A stretch of 64,000 bases of DNA from Curtobacterium flaccumfaciens. GTDB lineage: Bacteria > Actinomycetota > Actinomycetes > Actinomycetales > Microbacteriaceae. Each line of letters begins with the position of its first letter. Within the stretch, counting starts at the first letter, position 1. The translations under genes were made by a program, and so were the position numbers. The notes beneath the pieces are model-generated. The model saw only the letters and a program-made list of their open reading frames with translations, did not search any database and had not been told where the DNA came from. Where the stretch lies: assembly GCF_004361695.1 (NCBI RefSeq), contig NZ_SNVW01000002.1, positions 388,371 through 452,370 of the forward strand, written 5' to 3'. Of the stretch, positions 36,117-44,443 are shown one piece after another.

Positions 36117-37223
36117 ATGAAGAAGTCAGCCTGGCTGCCAGCAGTCATCGCTCCGGTCGTCGTCGCCGGCGCCGTCGCCGCGCCGATGATCGCGAACGCC
36201 GCGAACGACCCGATCGCGGGGACGAACCCGAGCGCCGCCGACGTCATCGCCAGCATCGCGAAGTCCTCCGACGCGCAGTACTCCGGCAAGCTCGTGCAGA
36301 CGAGCGACCTCGGGCTCCCCGAGCTCCCGACCGGGTCCGGCGGGTCCTCGCTCGAGGGTGACGCCTCGGACGTCCTCGGCCTCCTGACCTCGTCGCACAC
36401 CGCCCGGCTCTACGTGGACGGCGCCGACAAGCAGCGCGTCCAGCTGACGCAGCAGCTCGCCGAACAGGACCTCGTCCGCAACGGCTCCGACGTCTGGACC
36501 TGGGACTCGAAGGAGCGGACGGCCACGCACGTCACCCTGCCGAAGGACGCCGCGACGCCGCAGGACGGCACGACCACCCCGGCCGAGATCGCGAAGCAGG
36601 CCGTCGACGGCATCACGCCCACCACGACGGTCTCGAAGCCGACCGAGGTCCGTGTCGCCGGGCACGACGCCTGGCAGATCACGCTGACGCCGAAGTCCTC
36701 CGGCACGCTCGTCGGAGCCGTGCGCCTGGCGGTCGACCAGCAGACCGGGCTCCCGCTCCGCGCCGTGGTCGAGGCGAAGGGCCAGGACGACCCCGCCGTG
36801 CAGGTCGGGTTCACGAGCCTGTCCTACGGCGCCCCGGCCGCGCGGCTGTTCGACTTCACGCCGCCGTCGGGCGCGAAGGTCGAGACGAAGGACCTCTCGG
36901 ACGCCGGCAGCCACGGGACGGGCGACGCCGGCAGCCACGCGAAGGGCGACGCCGACCACCACCGGACCGACGGCAAGCGTGTCGCCGGCGACGAGCCGAC
37001 GTTCACCGGGAAGGGCTGGGCCACCATCGCCGAGCTCCCCGCGGGCACGGTCGACCAGTCCTCGCTCGGTGACGACGCCGCCGGCCTGCTCGGCCAGGTG
37101 ACGAAGGCGGTCGACGGCGGTCGCGCGGTCCAGACCTCGCTCGTGTCGGTCTACCTCACGGACGACGGCCGCGTCCTGGCGGGCGCCGTGCCGGTGTCCG
37201 CCCTGGTCGCCGCCGCGAAGTGA
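36117..37223 (+). CDS. LolA-like secreted protein of an ABC operon
   Basis: The 368-residue protein has a signal peptide (MKKSAWLPAVIAPVVVAGAVAAPMIANA). The body (residues about 35-275) shows a LolA/DUF2092-like beta fold: SIAKSSDAQYSGKLVQTSDLG, RLYVDGADKQRVQLTQQL, NGSDVWTWDSKERTATHVTL, AWQITLTPKS and GAVRLAVDQQTGLPLRAVV. A His/Gly/Asp-rich loop lies near 280-300. The ribosome site is GAGGGGAAA. Its stop overlaps the ABC ATPase start, so it probably works with that transporter on the outer face of the membrane, perhaps binding a lipid. Confidence 0.78.
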   Translation: MKKSAWLPAVIAPVVVAGAVAAPMIANAANDPIAGTNPSAADVIASIAKSSDAQYSGKLVQTSDLGLPELPTGSGGSSLEGDASDVLGLLTSSHTARLYVDGADKQRVQLTQQLAEQDLVRNGSDVWTWDSKERTATHVTLPKDAATPQDGTTTPAEIAKQAVDGITPTTTVSKPTEVRVAGHDAWQITLTPKSSGTLVGAVRLAVDQQTGLPLRAVVEAKGQDDPAVQVGFTSLSYGAPAARLFDFTPPSGAKVETKDLSDAGSHGTGDAGSHAKGDADHHRTDGKRVAGDEPTFTGKGWATIAELPAGTVDQSSLGDDAAGLLGQVTKAVDGGRAVQTSLVSVYLTDDGRVLAGAVPVSALVAAAK

Positions 37224-38227
37224 GCGCGGACGACCACCCGGTGAGCACGACGGCACCCGGCGCCGTGGACGCAACCGCCCCGGCGCCGGCGACCGACCTC
37301 GCGATCCGCACCACGGGCCTCCAGAAGGTCTTCCGCAAGCAGCGGGCGGTCGACGGCATCGACCTCGCCGTCCCCCGCGGCGCCGTCTTCGGCTTCCTCG
37401 GCCCGAACGGCTCCGGCAAGACGACCACGATCCGGATGCTCCTCGGGCTCTCGAGCGCGACCGGTGGCACCATCGAGGTGCTCGGGGAGTCGATGCCGAA
37501 GGCCCTGCACACCGTGCTCCCCCGCGTCGGCGCACTCGTCGAGGGACCGGCGTTCTACCCGTACCTGTCCGGGCGGGCCAACCTGCTCCGCTTCGACGCC
37601 GCCGACCCCACGTCCGACCCGCGCACCCGGAAGGACCGCGTGGCGAGCGCCCTCGACCGGGTCGGGCTGACGCACGCGGCCGACAAGAAGGCGCACGCGT
37701 ACTCCCTCGGCATGAAGCAGCGGCTCGGCCTCGCCAACGCGCTCCTCGCCCCGCGGGACCTCCTCGTGCTGGACGAGCCGACGAACGGCCTCGACCCGCA
37801 GGGCACGCGAGAGGTCCGGAACCTCATCCGCTCCCTCGCCGACGACGGCACGACGGTGTTCGTGTCGAGCCACCTGCTCGCCGAGATCGAGCAGGTGTGC
37901 ACGCACGCCGCCGTGATGCGGACGGGCAAGCTCGTCGCGCAGGGGGCGATGGACGAACTCCGCTCGGCCGGTGCCCGCACCGTCACGGTCCGGACGCCCG
38001 ACCTCGGGCAGGCCGGCTCGGTCCTCTCCCGTCTGGGGCTGACCCCGCGGCACGAGGGCGGTGCCGACGTGCTCGTCGCCGACCTGCCGGACACGGTCCT
38101 CGCCGAGACCATCACCGCCGAACTCGTGCGCGCCGACGTCCGCGTACGCGGGCTCACCGTCGGGGGCGGCACCCTCGAGGACCTGTTCGTCGCACTCACC
38201 GGGGAGGGCTTCGATGTCGCAGCCTGA
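37220..38227 (+). CDS. ABC transporter ATP-binding protein
   Basis: The 335-residue ATPase has Walker A GPNGSGKTT, the signature YSLGMKQRLGLA (a C-loop variant typical of drug/antibiotic exporters), Walker B LLVLDEPTNGLDPQG and a switch histidine in VSSHLLAEIEQV. The C-terminal extension (residues about 245-335) is the usual accessory domain of DrrA/BcrA-type subunits. The GTG at 37220 overlaps the upstream stop; its 3' end overlaps the permease gene by 14 bases. Confidence 0.94.
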   Translation: MSADDHPVSTTAPGAVDATAPAPATDLAIRTTGLQKVFRKQRAVDGIDLAVPRGAVFGFLGPNGSGKTTTIRMLLGLSSATGGTIEVLGESMPKALHTVLPRVGALVEGPAFYPYLSGRANLLRFDAADPTSDPRTRKDRVASALDRVGLTHAADKKAHAYSLGMKQRLGLANALLAPRDLLVLDEPTNGLDPQGTREVRNLIRSLADDGTTVFVSSHLLAEIEQVCTHAAVMRTGKLVAQGAMDELRSAGARTVTVRTPDLGQAGSVLSRLGLTPRHEGGADVLVADLPDTVLAETITAELVRADVRVRGLTVGGGTLEDLFVALTGEGFDVAA

Positions 38228-39059
38228 CTCCCCCGTCGCCCGTCGGCAGCGCCCGTTCGCGCTCCTCGGCTCCGAACTCGCGCTCGTCTTCCGCCGTCGC
38301 CGCACCTGGGCGATGCTCGGCGCCCTCGCGCTCGTGCCGATCCTCATCGCCGTCGCGGTCCGTCTCACCACCGGCGACGACAGCGGTGGCCCCGCGTTCC
38401 TCGGCGACATCACGAACAACGGCCTGTTCGTGTCGTTCACCGCGCTGACGGTGTCGATCCCCCTGTTCCTGCCGCTCACCGTCGGCGTCGTCGCCGGTGA
38501 CACCGTCGCGGGCGAGGCCAGCCACGGCACCATCCGGTACCTGCTCGTCGCACCGACCGGTCGCGTCCGGTTCATCCTCGTGAAGTACGCGGGCGCCGTG
38601 GCGTTCTGTCTGGCGGCGACGCTCCTCATCGTGCTCGTCGGTGCGGCGATCGGTGCGGTGCTGTTCCCGATCGGCCCGGTGACCCTGCTGTCCGGCACGC
38701 AGGTCGACGGCTGGTCCTACGCCGGCCGCGCGCTGCTCCTCGCGCTCTACGCCACGCTGTCGATGCTCGGGCTGTCGGCGATCGGCCTGTTCGCCTCGAC
38801 CCTGACGAGCGTGCCGGTCGGGGCGATGGCGGCGACGGTCGTGCTCGCCGGGGCGTCGCAGGTGCTCGACCAGCTGCCGCAGCTCGACTGGCTGCACCCG
38901 TTCCTGTTCTCACACCAGTGGCTCGGGTTCGGCGACCTGCTGCGCGACCCGATCGCGTTCGACTCGTTCGGGTCGAACGCCCTGCTGCAGCTCGGCTACG
39001 TCGTGGTGTTCGGCGCGCTGGCGTACAGCCGGTTCGCCACGAAGGACATCCTGAGCTGA
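38214..39059 (+). CDS. ABC transporter permease (ABC-2 type)
   Basis: The 281-residue membrane protein has about six hydrophobic segments with the ABC-2 layout: an N-terminal SELALVFRRRRTWAMLGALALVPI, GEASHGTIRYLLVAPTGRVRFILVKY (the conserved E-x-x-x-G-T cytoplasmic motif), and further helices to FATKDILS. The ATG at 38214 follows GGGGAGGG. With the ATPase and LolA-like gene it makes a three-gene export operon; substrate unknown. Confidence 0.9.
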   Translation: MSQPDSPVARRQRPFALLGSELALVFRRRRTWAMLGALALVPILIAVAVRLTTGDDSGGPAFLGDITNNGLFVSFTALTVSIPLFLPLTVGVVAGDTVAGEASHGTIRYLLVAPTGRVRFILVKYAGAVAFCLAATLLIVLVGAAIGAVLFPIGPVTLLSGTQVDGWSYAGRALLLALYATLSMLGLSAIGLFASTLTSVPVGAMAATVVLAGASQVLDQLPQLDWLHPFLFSHQWLGFGDLLRDPIAFDSFGSNALLQLGYVVVFGALAYSRFATKDILS

Positions 39060-39110
39060 GCTGAGCCGGGGCTGACGGCCCGGCCCGGTCGCCGCCTGCG
39101 CCGGCAGCAG

Positions 39111-40172
39111 TCAGCTCGCCGGGCTCGCCGACCCGCCCGCCATCGTCTCGGTGTCGCTCCCGCGTTCGTCGGCGTACCGGTCACGCAGGTCGCGGGCCTT
39201 CTCGGACCGGTACCAGTCCAGCCGCGCCCCGGTCTCGACGGGCTGCATCCCGACGACGACCTTGCCGCGCGAGTGCATCTCGGCGAGGTCCTCGTACGCG
39301 TCGACGATGTACTCGAACGGGTAGTAGCCGGAGATGAGGATCTGGACGCGCCGGTCCTCGACGGCCTTGGCGAGCATCGTCAGGTTCTCCATCGCCTCCT
39401 GGTCGTCCGCCGGTGCGCGGAGGTACCGGATCTCGACGTCGCGCCGTTCCTCGGAGGACACGTACCGCGCGTCGTCGATGCCGAGCGCCGCAGCGAGTGC
39501 CTTCGAGGGCGCGTCGCCGTGGTTGTCGATGAACGCGGTGATCGGCCGGCCGTCGGCGATCTCGCGGATGCGGGCCTCTTCGCCGTCGCCGTACACGACC
39601 GGCAGGGTGCCGATCTGGCGCAGGTAGTCGTGGTTCCGCGCGCTGCCGAGGGCGATCACGGTCGCGCCGGCGTCGTGGGCGAGCTGGCACTCGATGTGCC
39701 CGACACCACCCGCGGCGGCACTGATCACGACGGTGTCGTCCGGGCCGAGCTTGAGGTCGCGGACGATCGTCACCGCGGTGCAGCCGGCGAGGTAGAGGCC
39801 GCCGGCGACCTCCCACCCGACGTGCGTCGGCTTCGTGATGACGGCTTCGCGCGGCACCCGGATCCAGGTGGCGTGCGCACCGCCGTCGGGAGCGTGGCCC
39901 ATCACCTCGTCGCCGACCCGGATGCCCTTGACGTCCTTGCCCTTGGAACGGACGATGCCGGCGAAGTCCACACCCTGGTGCGCCGGGAACTCGAGTTCGA
40001 TGTGGTCGCGGAGCCGTCCCTCGCGGAGGAAGCGCTCCACGTGGTTGAGACCGGCCGCGATGATCTCGACGACGACGTCGCCGGGGCCCGGCTCCGGACG
40101 TTCCTGGGGGACGAGCTCGACGACGTCGAAGTCGCCGTACCGGTCGTACTGGACTGCACTGCCGATCCGCAT
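39111..40172 (-). CDS. Zinc-free medium-chain reductase (quinone oxidoreductase-like)
   Basis: The 353-residue MDR protein has the GroES-like half (GDVVVEIIAAGLNHVERFLREG, FPAHQGVDFAGIV, GDEVMGHAPDGGAHATW) and the Rossmann half with the NADPH loop ISAAAGGVGHIECQLAHDAGATVI. The catalytic zinc cysteine/histidine pattern of alcohol dehydrogenases is missing, so a quinone or enone reductase is likely. The Asp/Glu/Arg-rich C-terminal extension after VVVGMQPV is unusual. It is the last gene on the minus strand after the metallophosphoesterase, with a 77-base gap. Confidence 0.88.
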   Translation of the reverse strand: MRIGSAVQYDRYGDFDVVELVPQERPEPGPGDVVVEIIAAGLNHVERFLREGRLRDHIELEFPAHQGVDFAGIVRSKGKDVKGIRVGDEVMGHAPDGGAHATWIRVPREAVITKPTHVGWEVAGGLYLAGCTAVTIVRDLKLGPDDTVVISAAAGGVGHIECQLAHDAGATVIALGSARNHDYLRQIGTLPVVYGDGEEARIREIADGRPITAFIDNHGDAPSKALAAALGIDDARYVSSEERRDVEIRYLRAPADDQEAMENLTMLAKAVEDRRVQILISGYYPFEYIVDAYEDLAEMHSRGKVVVGMQPVETGARLDWYRSEKARDLRDRYADERGSDTETMAGGSASPAS

Positions 40173-40249
40173 GGGGTGCTCCTTCGCTGGAGATGTGCCA
40201 CCGGCCTACTCGGAGTTCCCGGATGCAACCCGAGCGCGCGGGGTACCGG

Positions 40250-41164
40250 TCAGCGCCCGGTGGACGCCTCGATGATGCGGGTCACCGTCTCGGCGTCGAA
40301 GCGGAACGCGAGCCGGTCGGCGTCCGCCCGCGGGACCCGGACCGGTGTCGACCAGACGGAGCCGTCCTCGGCGAGGTCGACGACGAGCGCGCCCGATTCG
40401 ACGAACGCGGCTTCCTCGGACCACGGTCCGGCGACGTCGGTGTCGTTCGCGACGCCCGGGGCGACGAGGACCGGCACCCCGGCGAGGGACCCGGCGAAGT
40501 GGTGGTGGTAGTGGCCGGCGAGGACCACGCGGACGTCCGAGTCGCGGATCGCGTCGGCGAGTGCGTCCGGGTTGCGGAGCCGCAGCGCGTCGTGCAGGGC
40601 GGTCGGCGCCGGCAGGGGCGGGTGGTGCAGGACCACCACGGTGCCGTGCGGTGCGGGCGCCTCGGCGAGCACCGTCCGCAGGCGCTCGAGCGAGGTCTCG
40701 TCGATCTCCCCGTACCCGGCCCCGGGGACACTCGTGTCGACCGTGACGATCCGCCGACCGGCGACGTCGGACCGGCCCCACACCGGGACCGTCGGCGGGT
40801 GGTACTCCATCGTGTGCATGAGCCGCGTCCCGCCCTCGCCGAGGACGTGTCCGTTCGCCAGCACCTGGCGGAACCCATCGCGGAGGTCGTGGTTGCCCGG
40901 CACCGTGACGAGCGCTGCACCGTGGCGCTCCGCCCACCCGCCGACGCGTTCGAGCACCGCGGCGTAGGACTCCGCGGAGCCGTCCTCGGAGACGTCGCCG
41001 GACACGACGACCAGCCCCACGCCGGGCACGCCGTCGACCCGGGCGAGGACGCTGTCGAGCGCGGCCGTGGTGTCGACGGAGCCCTGGTGGAGGGCGCCGT
41101 CACCGGTCAGGTGGGTGTCGGAGAGGTGGAGGACGCGGAGGGTCCCCGCTGCGGGCGGCTGCAT
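40250..41164 (-). CDS. Calcineurin-like metallophosphoesterase (CpdA/Icc type)
   Basis: The 304-residue protein has the dinuclear metal motifs in order: DTHLTG (D-x-H), VVSGDVSEDG (GD), VPGNHDLRDG (GNHD), VVLHHPPLP (H) and LAGHYHHHF (GHxH). This matches class III cyclic nucleotide phosphodiesterase-like enzymes such as CpdA. Substrate (cAMP, other cyclic nucleotides or phosphodiesters) is uncertain. It lies 56 bases downstream of the rhamnose mutarotase on the same strand, so it may be cotranscribed with the sugar transport genes. Confidence 0.9.
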   Translation of the reverse strand: MQPPAAGTLRVLHLSDTHLTGDGALHQGSVDTTAALDSVLARVDGVPGVGLVVVSGDVSEDGSAESYAAVLERVGGWAERHGAALVTVPGNHDLRDGFRQVLANGHVLGEGGTRLMHTMEYHPPTVPVWGRSDVAGRRIVTVDTSVPGAGYGEIDETSLERLRTVLAEAPAPHGTVVVLHHPPLPAPTALHDALRLRNPDALADAIRDSDVRVVLAGHYHHHFAGSLAGVPVLVAPGVANDTDVAGPWSEEAAFVESGALVVDLAEDGSVWSTPVRVPRADADRLAFRFDAETVTRIIEASTGR

Positions 41165-41220
41165 GCGGCCACGCTATCCGCGCGCATGAGCGTTGCCTGG
41201 TGCCGCCCTTCGCTGCCCCG

Positions 41221-41562
41221 TCAGTCGGCGGCGGCCGCCAGCTGGTCCTCGAGGTTGAAGACCTCCGGCAGCACCCGCGCCGTCTGGTCGGCCCGACCGG
41301 TCGCGCCGTCGAAGAGGTCCTGCATGTGGGACTCCCACGCACCCGCGACCTCGGACGCGGCGAGCGACGCATCGGCATCGGCCACCGAGTCCGTCTCGTA
41401 GTACCCGATGAGCAGGCCGTCGTCGTCGAGGAACAGCGAGTAGTTCCGCCGCCCCGCCGACGCGATGGCCCGCAGCATGGCCGGCCAGACCGCGGCGTGG
41501 CGCTCCCGGTAGGCGTCCATGTGCTCCGCCGCCACCTGCAGACGGAAGCAGACGCGGGTCAC
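41221..41562 (-). CDS. rhaM: L-rhamnose mutarotase
   Basis: RhaM interconverts alpha and beta anomers of L-rhamnose. The 113-residue dimeric ferredoxin-fold protein shows RVCFRLQVAAEHMDAYRERHAAVWPAML with the catalytic histidine, NYSLFLDDDGLLIGYYET with the conserved tyrosine region, and AWESHMQDLFD. The GTG at 41560-41562 follows GGAGGAACG. The gene sits between the MFS sugar transporter and a metallophosphoesterase in one minus-strand unit. Confidence 0.93.
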   Translation of the reverse strand: MTRVCFRLQVAAEHMDAYRERHAAVWPAMLRAIASAGRRNYSLFLDDDGLLIGYYETDSVADADASLAASEVAGAWESHMQDLFDGATGRADQTARVLPEVFNLEDQLAAAAD

Positions 41563-41618
41563 GTGATCCGTTCCTCCAGGCCCGGACTGGAGGCGCGGCG
41601 CACGCTGGTCCGCGTCGC

Positions 41619-42980
41619 TCACCGGGGCGTCCGCTCGTCTTGCGCACCCCGCAGCGCCTGCTGGCGCGCGGCGTGCTCCTCGGGGGTGCGGACCGTGCCG
41701 GTGGTGCTGGTGACCGTGCCGTAGCGCTCGGTCTCGATCTCCTCGAGCGTCTTGCCGCGCGTGTCCGGAGCCCAGATCGTGCCGATCAGGAACGACAGCG
41801 CGAGCAGGCCGATGATGAGCCCGCCGAGGCCGCGCAGGCCGATGTCGGACAGCAGCAGCGGGAACCAGATGCTGAGGAGCCCGACCATCACGCGGGCCGC
41901 GAGGAACAGGACGCCCTGGGCGCTGGCGCGGTAGCGGGTGGCGAAGAGCTCCGACGTCCAGAGGCCGTAGAACGCCTGGGCGCCGATGCCGGACGAGATG
42001 CCCCAGGCGACGGCGAAGAACAGCAGGGTGCCGAGGTTCGCCGGCGCGTAGATGAGGACCGTCCAGGCGATGATCGCGAGGATCGCGCCGATCGCGTAGA
42101 GGACCCGGCGGCTCATCCGGTCGGCGAAGCGCATGAAGCCGAAGTAGGTCGCGGCGACCGTGCAGCCCCAGACCAGGATCTGCAGGCCGTACTGCTCGGG
42201 GACGCTCGTGACGCCGGTCGCCGAGTACACGCGCGGCTGGAAGATGCCGGCCTGCCCGGCGACCGTGTTCCAGAGCGCGTAGACGCCGAACAGGAACAGC
42301 ATCGCCGTGAGGTTCTTCCGGCGGCTGAACAGCTGCGAGAAGCCGTGGAAGAAGTTGGCGCTGCCGGTGGCCGCGCGCTCGTCCTTCCAGATCGTCGACT
42401 CGGGCAGGCCGCGCCGGAGCCACCACACGATCGCGGCGACGACGAACAGGTGCGCGAAGATCAGGCGGCTGCCGAGGAGCCCGAGCGGCGCGGCGGCGAT
42501 GGCGAGGGCGAACCCGACCATCGGGCCGATCGACCAGGCGAGCTGCGCGGTGCCGACGTGGGCGGCCCGCTTGTCGGCCGGTGCCTGCTCGGCGATGTAG
42601 GTCCAGCTGGCGGGGACGCCCGCGCCGACAGCGATGCCGGTCAGGATGAACCCGACGAGGAGCATCCCGTAGCTGCCGGCGAACACGGCGAGCAGGATGC
42701 CGAGCATGTAGAGCAGCAGGTCGTACGTGTAGATGAACTTCCGGCCGTAGCGGTCGCAGAGCGGCCCGCCGATGATCGCGCCGGCGGCAGCGCCGAACGC
42801 GTTCGCGGACAGGCTCGCCAGGAGCCCGACCTGCAGGTCCCCGATGTGGAACTGCGCCTGCCAGAGGCTGAGGCTCGTGGCGATCGCGATGATCGACCCG
42901 GACTCGATGTAGTTCGACATGGCGACCGAGATGGTCGCCTTCCAGCCCGTGGTGTTCCGGGCTCCGATGCGGACCGCCAT
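41619..42980 (-). CDS. MFS sugar transporter, probable rhamnose locus
   Basis: The 453-residue MFS protein has about twelve helices. GGPLCDRYGRKFIYTYDLLLY between helices 2 and 3, GVPASWTYIAEQAPADKRAAHVGTAQLAWSIGP, RRGLPESTIWKDERA, and FADRMSRRVLYAIG give the sugar-porter-like pattern; the PDTRGKTLEEIE C-terminal motif is characteristic of sugar porters. An operator shared with the other rhamnose units lies 24 bases upstream of its start and rhaM follows it, so L-rhamnose or a rhamnoside is the probable cargo. Start ATG follows GGAGGACC. Confidence 0.88.
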   Translation of the reverse strand: MAVRIGARNTTGWKATISVAMSNYIESGSIIAIATSLSLWQAQFHIGDLQVGLLASLSANAFGAAAGAIIGGPLCDRYGRKFIYTYDLLLYMLGILLAVFAGSYGMLLVGFILTGIAVGAGVPASWTYIAEQAPADKRAAHVGTAQLAWSIGPMVGFALAIAAAPLGLLGSRLIFAHLFVVAAIVWWLRRGLPESTIWKDERAATGSANFFHGFSQLFSRRKNLTAMLFLFGVYALWNTVAGQAGIFQPRVYSATGVTSVPEQYGLQILVWGCTVAATYFGFMRFADRMSRRVLYAIGAILAIIAWTVLIYAPANLGTLLFFAVAWGISSGIGAQAFYGLWTSELFATRYRASAQGVLFLAARVMVGLLSIWFPLLLSDIGLRGLGGLIIGLLALSFLIGTIWAPDTRGKTLEEIETERYGTVTSTTGTVRTPEEHAARQQALRGAQDERTPR

Positions 42981-43003
42981 TGGTCCTCCGTTCGTGCGTT
43001 CGT

Positions 43004-43021
43004 CGGTGAATCGTTTCAACG
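43004..43021. promoter_or_regulatory. LacI-type operator upstream of the MFS transporter
   Basis: CGGTGAATCGTTTCAACG reads CGTTGAAACGATTCACCG on the gene strand, matching TTGAAACGnTTCAA in all but one arm base. It lies 24 bases before the transporter start and 239 bases before the LacI gene at 43260. Confidence 0.7.
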
Positions 43022-43107
43022 GTGCTGCGAGGACGTTACTCGTCGCCGCGCTCGAGGGCAAGTCGCGCGCATGCACGCCGGCCGCCGCGGTCGTTCCGCG
43101 CGAAGGA

Positions 43108-43162
43108 GGCCGAATCGCGCGTAGGAGGTCGGAAGTTCCTGCATCCCACGCGCGATTCCGCC
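43108..43162. repeat. Hairpin in the MFS / LacI divergent spacer
   Basis: Arms GGCCGAATCGCGCGT (43108-43122) and ACGCGCGATTCCGCC (43148-43162) pair with one mismatch around a 25-base loop with its own AGGA...TCCT stem. No other copy was seen in the window. Confidence 0.65.
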
Positions 43163-43259
43163 TTCCATGGCACCCGCGATGGGAAGGAAGCGCCACGATC
43201 CGGACCCGACACCGCCCCCACGACGCCCCGATCGGGCACCGGGATGCCAGGATGACCCC

Positions 43260-44285
43260 ATGGCAGTGAGCGTTCGGGACGTCGCAGCGCTCGCCGGCGT
43301 GTCCCTCGGCACCGTCTCGAACGTGCTCAACCGCCCCGACAAGGTCGCCCCAGGCACCGTCGAACGCGTGCAGTCCGCGATCGCCCAGCTCGGCTTCGTC
43401 CGCAACGACTCCGCCCGCCAGCTCCGGGCCGGCCGCAGCTCCACCGTCGGCCTCATCGTCCTCGACGGCGGCAACCCGTTCTTCACCGACGTCGCACGCG
43501 GCGCCGAGGACGCCGCGATGCAGAAGGGCCTCGCCGTCCTGGTCGGCAACTCCGACGAGTCCGTCGACCGCGAGCACACCTACGTCGACCTCTTCGAGGA
43601 GCGCCGCGTCGCCGGCCTGCTCATCTCCCCCGCCGGCGACGACCTCACACGCCTCGCCCGACTCCGCGACCAGGGCACCGCCGTCGTCCTCGTCGACCGC
43701 CGGGCCGACGACGAGCACTTCGCCTCGGTCTCGGTCGACGACGTCGCCGGTGGACACATCGCGGTGTCGCACCTCGCGGCGATCGGCCGGCGCCGGATCG
43801 CGTTCGTCGGCGGCCCGTTCGGCATCCGGCAGGTCACCGACCGGCACGCCGGAGCGGTCGCCGCCGCAGCAGCCGCCGGCCTCGAGCTCGAGGTGCTCAC
43901 CACGTCGTCACTGTCCGTCCTCGAGGGGCGCCGCATCGGCGAGGAGCTCCAGGCACGCCCGGCAGCCGACCGGCCGGACGCCGTGTTCGCGGCGAACGAC
44001 CTGCTCGCCGTCGGACTCGAGCAGGCGTTCATCATGCGCGGATCGATCCGCGTGCCGGACGAGATCGCGATCGTGGGCTACGACGACATCGCCTTCGCCG
44101 AGGCCGCGGTCGTCCCCCTCACCTCGGTGCGGCAGCCGGCGCAGGACCTCGGCCGGCGGGCGATCGAACTGCTGCTCGCCCAGGTCGAGGAGGGGCACGA
44201 CGTCGAGACCCTCCACGTCGAGTTCACGCCCGAGCTCGTCGTGCGGCAGTCCACCGTCGCCGAGCCCCCCGCCGTCGAGCGCTGA
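43260..44285 (+). CDS. LacI family transcriptional regulator
   Basis: The 341-residue regulator has a classic LacI helix-turn-helix (SVRDVAALAGVSLGTVSNVL, then NRPDKVAPGTVERV) and a periplasmic-binding-type effector domain (VGLIVLDGGNPFFTDVARGAED, SVDDVAGGHIAVSHLAAIG, RRRIAFVGGP, PDAVFAANDLLAVG, IVGYDDIAFAE, SVRQPAQDLGRRAIELLL). It is divergent from the MFS-rhaM unit and is a candidate repressor of the rhamnose operators. The effector is inferred to be rhamnose or a derivative. Confidence 0.93.
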   Translation: MAVSVRDVAALAGVSLGTVSNVLNRPDKVAPGTVERVQSAIAQLGFVRNDSARQLRAGRSSTVGLIVLDGGNPFFTDVARGAEDAAMQKGLAVLVGNSDESVDREHTYVDLFEERRVAGLLISPAGDDLTRLARLRDQGTAVVLVDRRADDEHFASVSVDDVAGGHIAVSHLAAIGRRRIAFVGGPFGIRQVTDRHAGAVAAAAAAGLELEVLTTSSLSVLEGRRIGEELQARPAADRPDAVFAANDLLAVGLEQAFIMRGSIRVPDEIAIVGYDDIAFAEAAVVPLTSVRQPAQDLGRRAIELLLAQVEEGHDVETLHVEFTPELVVRQSTVAEPPAVER

Positions 44286-44358
44286 CACGCGCGGCGCGCC
44301 GCGCCGCACGCTCGCTGCCCCGTCGACCGCCACCGGGCCCGTGCGGTGACCGGCTGAC

Positions 44359-44400
44359 GGCCTGGAGGCGCGTGGCGGCCCCGCACCGCGCCTCCAGGCC
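44359..44400. repeat. 42-bp palindrome between two LacI genes (near-perfect)
   Basis: Arms GGCCTGGAGGCGCGTGGCGG and the near complement ending CGCGCCTCCAGGCC; lies just after the first lacI gene and before the second, both plus strand. Confidence 0.85.
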
Positions 44401-44443
44401 GACGCGTGTCGGCACCACCCCACCTGCCGCCTACGATCAGAGC

